The position numbers were made by a program, and so were the translations under genes. From assembly GCF_017571495.1 (NCBI RefSeq), contig NZ_JAGETZ010000005.1, positions 1-64,000 of the forward strand: 64,000 nucleotides of DNA. The letters run 5' to 3'. Below are positions 51,392 to 59,239 of this stretch, one piece after another. Position 1 is the first letter of the stretch. Each line of letters starts with the position of its first letter. The notes below the pieces were generated by a model. The model saw nothing but the letters and a program-made list of their open reading frames with translations. It had not been told where the DNA came from and searched no databases. This DNA is from Hymenobacter negativus. GTDB lineage: Bacteria > Bacteroidota > Bacteroidia > Cytophagales > Hymenobacteraceae.

Positions 51392-52999
51392 TTAAGAATT
51401 CGGCCCCATTACGAAGTGGCTGGGCCGGCCATCCAGCGCTACCAGTTCTGCGCCCAACTCCTCGGCCTGCTGGCGCTTCATGAGCAGGTAGTCGTTGTCG
51501 CGCAGGAGCACCACGCCGTGCCAAGGCGTGAGCCAGTCGTCTACGGCACGGGTCATGCGGAGGCCGATTTTGTCGGAGTGCGGGTGCTGGGGGTGGATGC
51601 TCAGGCGCAGCGCGTGCGGGAATTCCTGGGCCAGCAGGCGCGTCCAGGCGTTGCTGCGGCGGATTATCTCGTAGGCCACAGCCTTGCTTTCCTCCTTCAC
51701 GCGGCTTTTGCTCTTTTCGGGTTCCAAGGCCATGCCGTCTTCCGACACGAAGCGATGGATGCCGTTGAACATAGCACGGTGATGGTCGGTGTCGCGCACG
51801 CGGGCTTGCAGCTCGGCCAGCGGCTCGGCAAATTCGGCCGTAATCCAGGCCCGGGCCGCGTCGAAGGATTCGGTTTCGAGTAGGTCTTCGAGGTTGACAA
51901 TGTCCAGGTCGCGGGTGCCGAGCCGGGCCAGCTGCTGCTTCAGCGCGTCGTTGTAGGCCGATACATCTTCATCGCTCACCCGCACCAAATCGGCAAACAC
52001 GCGGCCATCGGCGCAGATGCTGATGCGGGCGCCCGGCGCGTACACCTGCCGGATGTCTTCGCACAGGCTTTGCAGGAAGTTCAAGGCAATTTCCTCGCCC
52101 AAATCGGGCAATGAGCCCAGCACTTTTTGCCGGTTGGGCGACTTGGCCGGAAACGCCGGCAGAATGAAATGCACCGGCAAACCCTGACTGATAAAGTAGT
52201 GCAGCTTGGGCAGGTGCAGCGCCAGGCACTGCTCGCAGGGCACAACGGCGCACTCGGGTCCCAGCACCTTGCGGTGCAGCAGCACCAGCTTGGCCACGCG
52301 CCGCGCCACGTCAAAATCTACCTCCGGGCTCAACTGCATAAACTGGCCCACGGCCGCGCCTACCTGCCCCAGCAGCAGCGGGCCTAGCAGCGAATCGAGC
52401 TGCGGAGTGGCCAGGGCCAGGCCGGCGCTCAGCATTTCGAGCAGGTCGCGGGTGGCCTCGCCGCCGGCGGAGCGGTCGAGCAGGCGCAACCCCAGCACGC
52501 CCCAATGCGCCGCGTACAGCGTGTGCGCCAGTTGTGTAGCCAGCGTTTCGGCCGGTGCGTCGGTAGCGCCGCGCACTGCTATTTTAAACAGCGCCAGCCC
52601 GCGTAGCCGAATGCTTTCGGTTTCGGCGCTGAGCACGCCGGTGGGGGTATCAGCATCGAGCAAAGCGGCCATTTGGGAACGCAACGTGCGCTGGTGCGGA
52701 GCCAGTAATTCCAGCTTCAGCTGCACCAGGGCCTGAAAGCGTAGCGCCAGTGGCCCGGCAGGCAAGTCGGGCACGCGGGCTTCCAGCTCGTCGTGGATGC
52801 GCTGGTAGAGGCCCAGCACGAAGTCGCTTTTCGCGCCAAAATGCCGGTACAGCTCCGCTAGTGGCTGGTTGGCGGCGGTTGCAATATCGGCGAGGCTAAC
52901 AGTGGAAAAGCCCTGTTCTTCGAAGAGGCGCAGGCCGGTGTCGAGCAGGCCACGGCGGGCCGAAAGGGTGGAAGGGGGAAGTGCGGGATTGGCAGTCAT
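51392..52999 (-). CDS. TetR-like regulator fused to isonitrile (isocyanide) synthase, PvcA/IsnA family
   Basis: The start at 52999 (MTANPALPPSTLSARRGLLD) gives 535 residues. Residues ~12-55 are a TetR-type helix-turn-helix (GLRLFEEQGFSTVSLADIAT, AELYRHFGAKSDFVLGLY), then an all-helical TetR-like ligand domain to ~225. From ~255 to the end is the DIT1/PvcA isonitrile synthase domain: PAFPAKSPNRQKVLGSLPD (281-299), DIRQVYAPGARISICADGRV (315-334), RAMFNGIHRFVSEDG and SIHPQHPHSDKIGLR. PvcA/IsnA enzymes turn the amino group of L-Trp or L-Tyr into an isonitrile using ribulose 5-phosphate. A synthase with its own DNA-binding head is unusual. It heads the locus, divergent from the DUF4126 gene. Confidence 0.9.
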   Translation of the reverse strand: MTANPALPPSTLSARRGLLDTGLRLFEEQGFSTVSLADIATAANQPLAELYRHFGAKSDFVLGLYQRIHDELEARVPDLPAGPLALRFQALVQLKLELLAPHQRTLRSQMAALLDADTPTGVLSAETESIRLRGLALFKIAVRGATDAPAETLATQLAHTLYAAHWGVLGLRLLDRSAGGEATRDLLEMLSAGLALATPQLDSLLGPLLLGQVGAAVGQFMQLSPEVDFDVARRVAKLVLLHRKVLGPECAVVPCEQCLALHLPKLHYFISQGLPVHFILPAFPAKSPNRQKVLGSLPDLGEEIALNFLQSLCEDIRQVYAPGARISICADGRVFADLVRVSDEDVSAYNDALKQQLARLGTRDLDIVNLEDLLETESFDAARAWITAEFAEPLAELQARVRDTDHHRAMFNGIHRFVSEDGMALEPEKSKSRVKEESKAVAYEIIRRSNAWTRLLAQEFPHALRLSIHPQHPHSDKIGLRMTRAVDDWLTPWHGVVLLRDNDYLLMKRQQAEELGAELVALDGRPSHFVMGPNS

Positions 53000-53130
53000 T
53001 TGGCAAAAAATGGGCGGCGCGGCCAGTGGGCTGGCCCTACAATAAAGGTAGGTTCGGCCCGCCATCGGGGCGCTATCTGTTCAACTCTATTTCGCGGGCT
53101 GCGTTAGCTCATTTCCACCATGCTTGCCTT

Positions 53131-53673
53131 ATGAAACAGACTCCTCCCAAGCCCCGCAAAGCGGCGAAGCACCGCCCCGCCAAATTCTGGCCCGTGATGG
53201 GTTTTGCCACCCTCGCCGGCATGCGCAGCATGAGTGCTCCGGCCTTCCTAAGTCATTACTTATCGAAGCAGCCCCATAGCGGCCTGGCTGGCTCGCGGCT
53301 GCGGTTTTTACAAAAGCCCTTCACGGCGGGCCTGCTGAAAGTGCTGGCCGCCGGTGAAATGGTGGGTGACAAATTGCCCAACGCGCCCAACCGTACCGAC
53401 CCGCCGGTGCTGCTGGGCCGGCTACTCTCGGGGGCGCTGGTGGGGGCGGCCTGGTACCGGTCGCGCCACGGCAGCGCCATTGGTGGCGGTTTGTTGGGCG
53501 GAGTGGCGGCGGTGGCAGCTACTTTCGTGAGCTATGCGTTGCGCACGGGCATCAGCAAGCAGTCGGGGGTGCCCGTTGCGCTGGTGGGAGTAGGCGAGGA
53601 TGCCACCGTGGTGGCGGGTGGCACGGCCCTGCTGCGGGCACAAAAGTCGGCTCCTGTCGGCCGGGCTTTGTAA
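53131..53673 (+). CDS. DUF4126 family membrane protein
   Basis: The start at 53131 (MKQTPPKPRKAAKHRPAKFW) gives 180 residues. It has the DUF4126 pattern: PVMGFATLAGMRSMSAPAFL, LLKVLAAGEMVGDKLPNAPN, and small-residue helices GRLLSGALVGAAW and GGGLLGGVAAVAATFVSYAL. It is a small inner-membrane protein of unknown function. It is divergent from the TetR-isonitrile synthase gene with 131 bp between the starts; nothing in its sequence ties it to that pathway. Confidence 0.85.
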   Translation: MKQTPPKPRKAAKHRPAKFWPVMGFATLAGMRSMSAPAFLSHYLSKQPHSGLAGSRLRFLQKPFTAGLLKVLAAGEMVGDKLPNAPNRTDPPVLLGRLLSGALVGAAWYRSRHGSAIGGGLLGGVAAVAATFVSYALRTGISKQSGVPVALVGVGEDATVVAGGTALLRAQKSAPVGRAL

Positions 53674-53704
53674 GTTAGCCGAACTTGTATCCGGAACGTG
53701 TACC

Positions 53705-53773
53705 CCGAATTTCCAATTCGGCCGCTCGAACAACTTTTCATTGCACCATTTAGTGCGCTGAATTGGAAATTCG
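53705..53773. promoter_or_regulatory. Palindrome and 14-bp inverted repeat upstream of the LytTR gene
   Basis: CCGAATTTCCAATTCGG (53705-53721) is itself near-palindromic, and CGAATTTCCAATTC is repeated inverted at 53760-53773 (GAATTGGAAATTCG). It ends 40 bp before the LytTR regulator start, a fitting place for an operator; it could instead be a hairpin after DUF4126. Confidence 0.5.
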
Positions 53774-53812
53774 AGGGATATGTTCTGTTTCCGTTCCTAA
53801 GCCCCTACCGCC

Positions 53813-54565
53813 GTGTCTCCGCTTGCCTGCGTCATCATCGACGACAACGAAATCAACCGCCTGACGCTGGAACGCTCGGTGCAGCGCCACGACCAGCTCA
53901 CGCTGGCCGCGTCCTTCCCCGATGCAGTCGAAGCGCTGGCTTATTTCAACGCTGGCAACCCGGCCGATGTGGTGCTGCTCGACATCGAAATGCCCCACAT
54001 CAGCGGCCTAGAGCTAGTGCAGCTGCTACCCGAGCCCAAACCGGCCGTTATCCTGGTCACCACGCACGCCTCTTTCGCCGTCGATGCCTTCGAATTGCGC
54101 GTGCTCGATTACCTGGTGAAGCCCGTGGGCTACGCCCGCTTTTGCCAGGCCATTGCCCGCGTGACCGAGAAGTACCGCACCGCACCCGCGCCCGTTGCGC
54201 CGGAGCCGCCGGCTCCATCCAGCAGCGACATGCCGAGTGATATTTCGGCTACTGGTACCGATATGTTCGTGAAAACCAACGGCAAGCTGCTGCGCATAAA
54301 CTTCGAGGACGTGCTCTATATCGAGGCCCTGTCCACCTATGTGCTGCTGGTCACCGACAAGCAGAAGCATATTGTGGGCGGCACGCTCAAGAGCATTGAG
54401 GAGCGGCTGCCGTTCCGGCATTTTGTGCGCGTGCACCGTTCCTACATCGTCAACCTGCACCGCGTAGAGGCCATGGCGGATAATATGCTGAAGCTGGGCC
54501 AGCACGAGGTGCCGGTGAGCCGGCCGTATCAGGAGGAGTTCACCCAGCGGCTGCGGGCGCTGTAG
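53813..54565 (+). CDS. LytTR-family response regulator
   Basis: This protein of 250 residues uses a GTG start at 53813 (MSPLACVIIDDNEINRLTLE). The receiver domain has D57 in VVLLDIEMPHISG and the conserved lysine in YLVKPVGYARF. The C-terminal LytTR DNA-binding domain runs from ~145 (DMFVKTNGKLLRINFEDVLY, IEALSTYVLLVTDKQKHIVG, FVRVHRSYIVNLHRVEAM). Convergent with the hybrid kinase gene, with 31 bp between ends; that kinase may be a partner, though it has its own receiver. Confidence 0.93.
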   Translation: MSPLACVIIDDNEINRLTLERSVQRHDQLTLAASFPDAVEALAYFNAGNPADVVLLDIEMPHISGLELVQLLPEPKPAVILVTTHASFAVDAFELRVLDYLVKPVGYARFCQAIARVTEKYRTAPAPVAPEPPAPSSSDMPSDISATGTDMFVKTNGKLLRINFEDVLYIEALSTYVLLVTDKQKHIVGGTLKSIEERLPFRHFVRVHRSYIVNLHRVEAMADNMLKLGQHEVPVSRPYQEEFTQRLRAL

Positions 54566-54596
54566 GCAGGCTCGTTTAAACGGTTATGGCGTTCGG

Positions 54597-56954
54597 CTAC
54601 CCTGCCAGGGCCTCTGGCAGTTCCTCCAGCACCAGCTCTACCTGCCGCACCAGCTGCTTCACGGCCGCCGCCCGGCCGGGGCCATCGTCGCTGCCAAGCA
54701 ACGGCACGTCCATCAGCAATTGCAAGGCGGAGGTTATGTTGGCCACGCCAAACTGCACCAGGTTGGGCTTGATGTGGTGCACCAGCTTGGCCACCTGCGG
54801 CCACTGCTCGGCAGCGGCGGCCAGCTGAATCTGCTGCATCACGGGGGGAATGTGCAGCATAAACGAATTCACCATGCGCTCCACAAACACGGCGTCACCA
54901 TCGGCCAACTCGTGCACTTCGGCCAGGTCGTAGAGCGGGGTTTCGGGCGGCTGCACCAGGGCCAGCAGCTTGTGGTAGAACTCTTCTTCCTTAAAAGGCT
55001 TGGTGAGGCAGTCGTTGATACCAGCCCGCAGGTAGCGGTCAAGGTCGGAGCGGAAGGCGTTGGCGGTGAGGGCCAGTACGGGTACCTGGGCGCGTTCGGG
55101 GTCGGGATGCTGGCGGAGCTGGGCGGTGGCTTCCACGCCGCTCATGCCGGGCATCTGGATGTCCATCAGCACAGCATCGTAGCGGCGCTCGGCGTGCAGG
55201 GCCAGCGCGGCGAGGCCGCTTTCGGCTTCGTCCACCTCCACATTCCAGCCGTGCAGCAGCTGGCGCACCACCTCGCGGTTGATGGCATTATCCTCCACCA
55301 CCAGCACCCGGCGGCCACTCAGGGCACTGGCATCGAGTGGCACTGGCGGCAGGGCTGCTTCCACGTCCACGGCGCAGGGCAGCGTCACGGTAAACTGGAA
55401 GGTGCTGCCGCGCCCGAGCTGGCTGTCCACCGAAATGCTGCCGCCCATTTGCTCTACCAAAGCGCGGGCAATGCCCAGGCCCAGCCCCGTGCCGCCGTAG
55501 CGCCGGGCCGTGTCGACGCCCGCCTGGGCGAAGTCCTCAAAGATGTATTCCAGCTTGTCCTCGGCAATGCCGATGCCGGTATCGGTGAGGCGAAACAAGA
55601 CCGAAAGGTGGCTTTCGGTGCGCCCAATAAGGTAACCGCCCACCGAGATTGTGCCGTCTGGCTCCGTGAATTTGATGGCGTTGGAGGCCAGATTAATCAG
55701 GATTTGGTTGAGGCGGTAGGGGTCGCCCACCACGCGGGGCAACTGCCCGCAGTTCAGGAGCAGCGCCACGTGAAAGGCAATACCTTTTTCGGTAGCCTGC
55801 ACCTCCAGCGGCCGTAGCGCTTCCTCCATCGACTCCGGCAGGTTGAACGCTACCTGCTCCAGCTCCAGCCGCGAGGAGCTGATTTTGGTAAGGTCCAGCA
55901 CCTCATTCAGTACCGATAGCAAGTGCTCGCCCGAGGCCTGAATAATGCGCAGCAATTCCTGCTGGGTGTGGTCGAGGCGCGTTTTGGTGAGCTGGCGGGC
56001 CATGCCCAGCACCCCGTTCATGGGCGTGCGGATTTCGTGGCTGAGGTTGGCCAGAAACGCTTCCTTGGCCCGAGCCGAGGCTTCGGCTTTTTCCTTGCTG
56101 CGCCGCAGTTCGCCCTCGGCCTGCATGCGCTCCGTGATGTCGAGGGCGCAGAGCAGCACATCGGTGCGCCCGGCCGGACCCAGCCGGTGGGCCTGATAGA
56201 GCAGCTGATGCGGCTGTCCGTTGCGGGCCAGCACGGGCAGCACCCCCGTCACCGCCGACCGGGCGCCAAATTGCGCTAAGTAGGTGGGCAGCACATGGGC
56301 CGCATCGGCGGGCTCCATAAAGTCCTGCAAAGACTGCCCCAGCAGCTGCGCGGGCGGCCGTTGCAGCAGCAGGGCAAAGGCTTGGTTGCAGGAGAGTAGC
56401 ACGCCCCGGGCGTCGTGGGTAGCTACGGCCGCTGGCAGGTAATTCAACAACTCGTGCTGCTGGATTTCGGTGGTGGCATCGGCCGGACGCGGGGGTGGGG
56501 CCAGGCGGTAGGTGAGAAGCTCGGAGCGTGCTGCGCCGGGCTGAGCGGGCAGCAGCACGTAGTCCTGCAGCAAAATGCGGCCATCGCGCAAGGGGATGGC
56601 CTCACCCAGCACCGATTGCCCGGCGGCGCGCAGCGCGGTCAGCTGCAGGGCCGGATGCTCGGGCAGCACGGCCAGGCGTTGCACCTGGGCCAGCAGCGTT
56701 TCGGCGGATTGCTCTTCCCAGTAGTTGAGTGGGTCATCCAGGCCCAGCAACTGGCTCAGGGTTTCGTTGATGCGCTTGATGGTGCCGGTGGAGCTCACGA
56801 GCAGCATACCCGGCCCGGTTTGATCCAGCAGACCCGCAAGGCGCTGCTCGGCGGCAGCGGCGCGGTCATTGGCTGCTTGCAGGGCTTCCTCCAGCTCCAC
56901 GATGCGGGCCGTAGCCGAAGCAGCCATGGAACGAGCCGAAGTAGAAGCGGACAT
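54597..56954 (-). CDS. Hybrid sensor histidine kinase (PAS-HisKA-HATPase-REC-Hpt)
   Basis: The start at 56954 (MSASTSARSMAASATARIVE) gives 785 residues with no membrane helix, so it is a cytosolic sensor. The order is a coiled coil, two PAS-like domains (GTIKRINETLSQLLGLDDP; ARGVLLSCNQAFALLLQRPP), HisKA with H306 (NLSHEIRTPMNGVLGMARQL), HATPase (NLASNAIKFT, TDTGIGIAEDKL, GTGLGLGIARALVEQMGG), a receiver with D598 (YDAVLMDIQMPGMSG) and an Hpt domain with H726 (VHHIKPN). The chain of four phosphotransfer sites is a complete internal phosphorelay. It stands back to back with roadblock-like gene E. Confidence 0.93.
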   Translation of the reverse strand: MSASTSARSMAASATARIVELEEALQAANDRAAAAEQRLAGLLDQTGPGMLLVSSTGTIKRINETLSQLLGLDDPLNYWEEQSAETLLAQVQRLAVLPEHPALQLTALRAAGQSVLGEAIPLRDGRILLQDYVLLPAQPGAARSELLTYRLAPPPRPADATTEIQQHELLNYLPAAVATHDARGVLLSCNQAFALLLQRPPAQLLGQSLQDFMEPADAAHVLPTYLAQFGARSAVTGVLPVLARNGQPHQLLYQAHRLGPAGRTDVLLCALDITERMQAEGELRRSKEKAEASARAKEAFLANLSHEIRTPMNGVLGMARQLTKTRLDHTQQELLRIIQASGEHLLSVLNEVLDLTKISSSRLELEQVAFNLPESMEEALRPLEVQATEKGIAFHVALLLNCGQLPRVVGDPYRLNQILINLASNAIKFTEPDGTISVGGYLIGRTESHLSVLFRLTDTGIGIAEDKLEYIFEDFAQAGVDTARRYGGTGLGLGIARALVEQMGGSISVDSQLGRGSTFQFTVTLPCAVDVEAALPPVPLDASALSGRRVLVVEDNAINREVVRQLLHGWNVEVDEAESGLAALALHAERRYDAVLMDIQMPGMSGVEATAQLRQHPDPERAQVPVLALTANAFRSDLDRYLRAGINDCLTKPFKEEEFYHKLLALVQPPETPLYDLAEVHELADGDAVFVERMVNSFMLHIPPVMQQIQLAAAAEQWPQVAKLVHHIKPNLVQFGVANITSALQLLMDVPLLGSDDGPGRAAAVKQLVRQVELVLEELPEALAG

Positions 56955-57289
56955 AGATAGGGCTGGAGGAGAAGAATGAGGGCTCTGAATAGTCAATTCG
57001 GCGTGTGTGGGACAAGATATCAGAAGTCCTGATGGACCGAATTGACCATTCGCAGTACCCGCTGCAATTCGGTTCGCTGTAAAAATACGGCCGTTCACAT
57101 CAAAAACAGCCCAATCCGCACAAAACCCAAAAGGCCGGCAAAAGGGTGCCCTTAACATTGTAATGTCAACGGCGCAGCAGGGCCGGCCTGGCGGAGAGAG
57201 CTCCTTCGCTTTGCCCCTTACGAGCTGCCAGTCATTGTTTTAAGTCGCTCCTTTTTTCTCATCGTTTTACTCAAACCCCCTTTTTCATC
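56955..57289. other. Divergent intergenic region (hybrid kinase / roadblock E)
   Basis: About 335 bp with no gene. CAATTCGG appears three times (near 56994, in reverse at 57037, and at 57064), the last two as an inverted pair GACCGAATTG/CAATTCGGTTC, which could be a shared operator. No clear promoter hexamers. Confidence 0.4.
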
Positions 57290-57670
57290 ATGGCTTACTC
57301 TACTTCAACTCCCGCTGGTCAGTGCGTTCAGAACATCATCAACTCGCTGCCGAGCCTCGTGGCCGTAGCCGTTGTGGATGCTACTTCGGGCATGGCCCTG
57401 GCTTCGCACACCAATTCGCCCAACGTGAACCCCGAAACCGCCGCTGCCTACAACACCGAGGTGGTGAAGCAGAAGCAGAAAGCCATGTCGGCCCTGAAGC
57501 TGCAAGGCGAGAAAATTGATGACATCCTCATCACCCTCTCAAACCAGCTGCACCTCATCAACCTGTCGGACGACGGCAAGAAGTTCATCTACCTGGTAGT
57601 GAATTCCCGCGAAACCAACCTGGCTATTGCCCGCGACGTGTGCCGTCAGGAGAAAGAGCTGTTGAAATAG
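57290..57670 (+). CDS. Roadblock/LC7-like protein E
   Basis: This protein of 126 residues starts MAYSTSTPAGQCVQNIINSL. It has the same roadblock-like layout as copies B and D: LVAVAVVDATSGMALASHTN, ETAAAYNTEVVKQKQKAMSA, IDDILITLSNQLHLINLSDD, FIYLVVNSRETNLAIARDVC. It is about 16 kb away from the other four and diverged from them at DNA level, so its duplication is older. It is divergent from the hybrid kinase gene and followed by its own terminator. Confidence 0.7.
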   Translation: MAYSTSTPAGQCVQNIINSLPSLVAVAVVDATSGMALASHTNSPNVNPETAAAYNTEVVKQKQKAMSALKLQGEKIDDILITLSNQLHLINLSDDGKKFIYLVVNSRETNLAIARDVCRQEKELLK

Positions 57671-57727
57671 TTCTTGCGCAGGTATTACGTTATTTATACT
57701 GATTAGCTTATTCTTAGTTGATGCGAA

Positions 57728-57762
57728 ACAGCCACCCCGGTCCGGAGTGGCTGTTTTGTTTT
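57728..57762 (+). terminator. Intrinsic terminator after roadblock E
   Basis: ACAGCCACCCCGG pairs with CCGGAGTGGCTGT (one mismatch), followed by TTTGTTTTG. Confidence 0.85.
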
Positions 57763-57774
57763 GTCCGTTCTGCG

Positions 57775-58170
57775 CTAGCTGCCTAGCAGTGACAGTGGAT
57801 TGGGCCGCATCCGGTGCTCGAACATGGCCCCAATGTTCTGGGCTTTCACCTTGGCTTCCTCTGCTTTGGGCCCGGCAAAAAGGGCATCGACCGTAGCCTG
57901 GAAAAGCGCCAGCCACTGCCGGAAATGTGCGGCATCAATGGGCAGCGGGAAGTGCTTGGCCATCGGCCGGCCTTTGTAGCGACTGGTGCCCAACAGCACG
58001 CTGCTCCAGAAATCGTACATGGCGGGCAGGTGCGTGGCCCAGTCTACCCGCGCCACATCGTTGAAAATGGGGCGCAGCAATTCATCCGCATTCACGCGGC
58101 CGTAAAAGGCATCGACCAGCCGGACGATGTCGGCTTCGTTTTCAAGGTCGGGTAGGGAGGAGGCGAGCAT
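57775..58170 (-). CDS. Group III truncated haemoglobin
   Basis: The start at 58170 (MLASSLPDLENEADIVRLVD) gives 131 residues. The pattern follows group III (trHbP) globins: VDAFYGRVNADELLRPIFND, HLPAMYDFWSSVLLGTSRYK, then GRPMAKHFPLPIDAAHFRQW with the proximal histidine. These small haem proteins bind oxygen or NO in the cytosol; roles in NO detoxification or microaerobic life are proposed for the group. Its gene ends beyond the roadblock E terminator and starts 38 bp downstream of the EamA transporter gene's end. Confidence 0.88.
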   Translation of the reverse strand: MLASSLPDLENEADIVRLVDAFYGRVNADELLRPIFNDVARVDWATHLPAMYDFWSSVLLGTSRYKGRPMAKHFPLPIDAAHFRQWLALFQATVDALFAGPKAEEAKVKAQNIGAMFEHRMRPNPLSLLGS

Positions 58171-58207
58171 AAGCAAAAAGCAGGGGTTCGAACCGTAAAC
58201 AGCTGGG

Positions 58208-59131
58208 CTAGGCTTTTTGTCGCCCGCCAAGTATCACCAGCACCACAGCCAGCACAGTGAGGGCTGCGCCGCCCAGCATCTCCAGGCTCAGGCTTTCGCC
58301 GGCGAAGGCCCAGCCCAGCAGCACCGCCACCACCGGGTTCACAAACGCATAAGTGCCGGCCAGCGCTGGCGCTACCGCCCGCAGCAGCCAGATGTAGGCC
58401 GTGAAGGCCACAATGGACCCGAACGTGACCAGGTAGCCATACGCCAGCCAGGATTTGGCCGTGACCTGTGCCAGCTCAAAGCCCGTGGCTTCCCCCCGAA
58501 GCAGGCCCGCCAGCACCATGGCCGCGCCGCCGCACAGCATCTGCATGCCGCCGGAGGTGAAAGGGGAGGAGGCCGGCTGGCGGCTCTTGGCATACAGCGA
58601 GCCCACCGCCCAAAGCAGGGCGGCCAGCAGCACGCAGGCAATGCCCAGGCCGGCGTGGCCCGGCTGCTTCACGGCTGCCGTGGTGGTGTGGGCCGCCAGT
58701 AGGTACATCCCTACCAAGCCTGCACCGAGCCCGATGGTCACCCGCAAAGTGGGCCGGGGCGACACGCCGCTCAGCCACCCCAGCACCGCCAGAAACATGG
58801 GCACCGTGGCCACCAGCAGCGCCGTGATGCCGCTGGGCAAATACTGCACGCCCAGCGTGACGCCGCCATTTCCAAACCCCAACAGGCACAGCCCGATAAC
58901 CGCCGCGTAGCCCCAGCCGCGCAACGTGGGCGCCGGCTCGCCCCGCAGCCGCATGTACCCATAAAGCAGTCCGCCCGCGATGCCGTAGCGTGTGCCCGCC
59001 ATGAGCAACGGCGGCATGCTGGCCACGGCAAATTTCATGACCAGGTACGTGGAGCCCCAAATGAGGTACACGAGAGCGAAAGCGGTGAATAGCGCGGCCC
59101 GCGAAGGCGTGGCTGGGGAGGAATCGGGCAT
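58208..59131 (-). CDS. EamA/DMT-family drug/metabolite transporter
   Basis: The ATG at 59131 (MPDSSPATPSRAALFTAFAL) gives 307 residues, ten predicted membrane helices in two EamA repeats. Markers are LVYLIWGSTYLVMKFAVASM at the N-terminus, AGTRYGIAGGLLYGYMRLRG, LPSGITALLVATVPMFLAVL, and ALAGTYAFVNPVVAVLLGWA near the end, the last two being hallmark EamA motifs. It is an inner-membrane exporter of unknown substrate. The reading frame stays open far upstream, opposite the M1 peptidase gene; that part is not coding. Confidence 0.92.
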   Translation of the reverse strand: MPDSSPATPSRAALFTAFALVYLIWGSTYLVMKFAVASMPPLLMAGTRYGIAGGLLYGYMRLRGEPAPTLRGWGYAAVIGLCLLGFGNGGVTLGVQYLPSGITALLVATVPMFLAVLGWLSGVSPRPTLRVTIGLGAGLVGMYLLAAHTTTAAVKQPGHAGLGIACVLLAALLWAVGSLYAKSRQPASSPFTSGGMQMLCGGAAMVLAGLLRGEATGFELAQVTAKSWLAYGYLVTFGSIVAFTAYIWLLRAVAPALAGTYAFVNPVVAVLLGWAFAGESLSLEMLGGAALTVLAVVLVILGGRQKA

Positions 59132-59160
59132 GTAACAGCGAAGGGTTGTTGCAAAAATAC

Positions 59161-59206
59161 GCCCGTCATCCCACCCCGGCAGGAGCCGGGGGCTGGATGA
59201 CAGGGC
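59161..59206. repeat. Hairpin with GTCATCC/GGATGAC ends
   Basis: GCCCGTCATCC...CCCCGGC pairs with GCCGGGGG...GGATGACAGGGC. Ends match the CTGTCATCC repeat family seen at 11891-12020 and 49335-49360. It lies between the divergent EamA and M1 peptidase genes. Confidence 0.75.
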
Positions 59207-59239
59207 TCTTATTCCTGCCGCTCGTTGTTGCTTTGTGTA

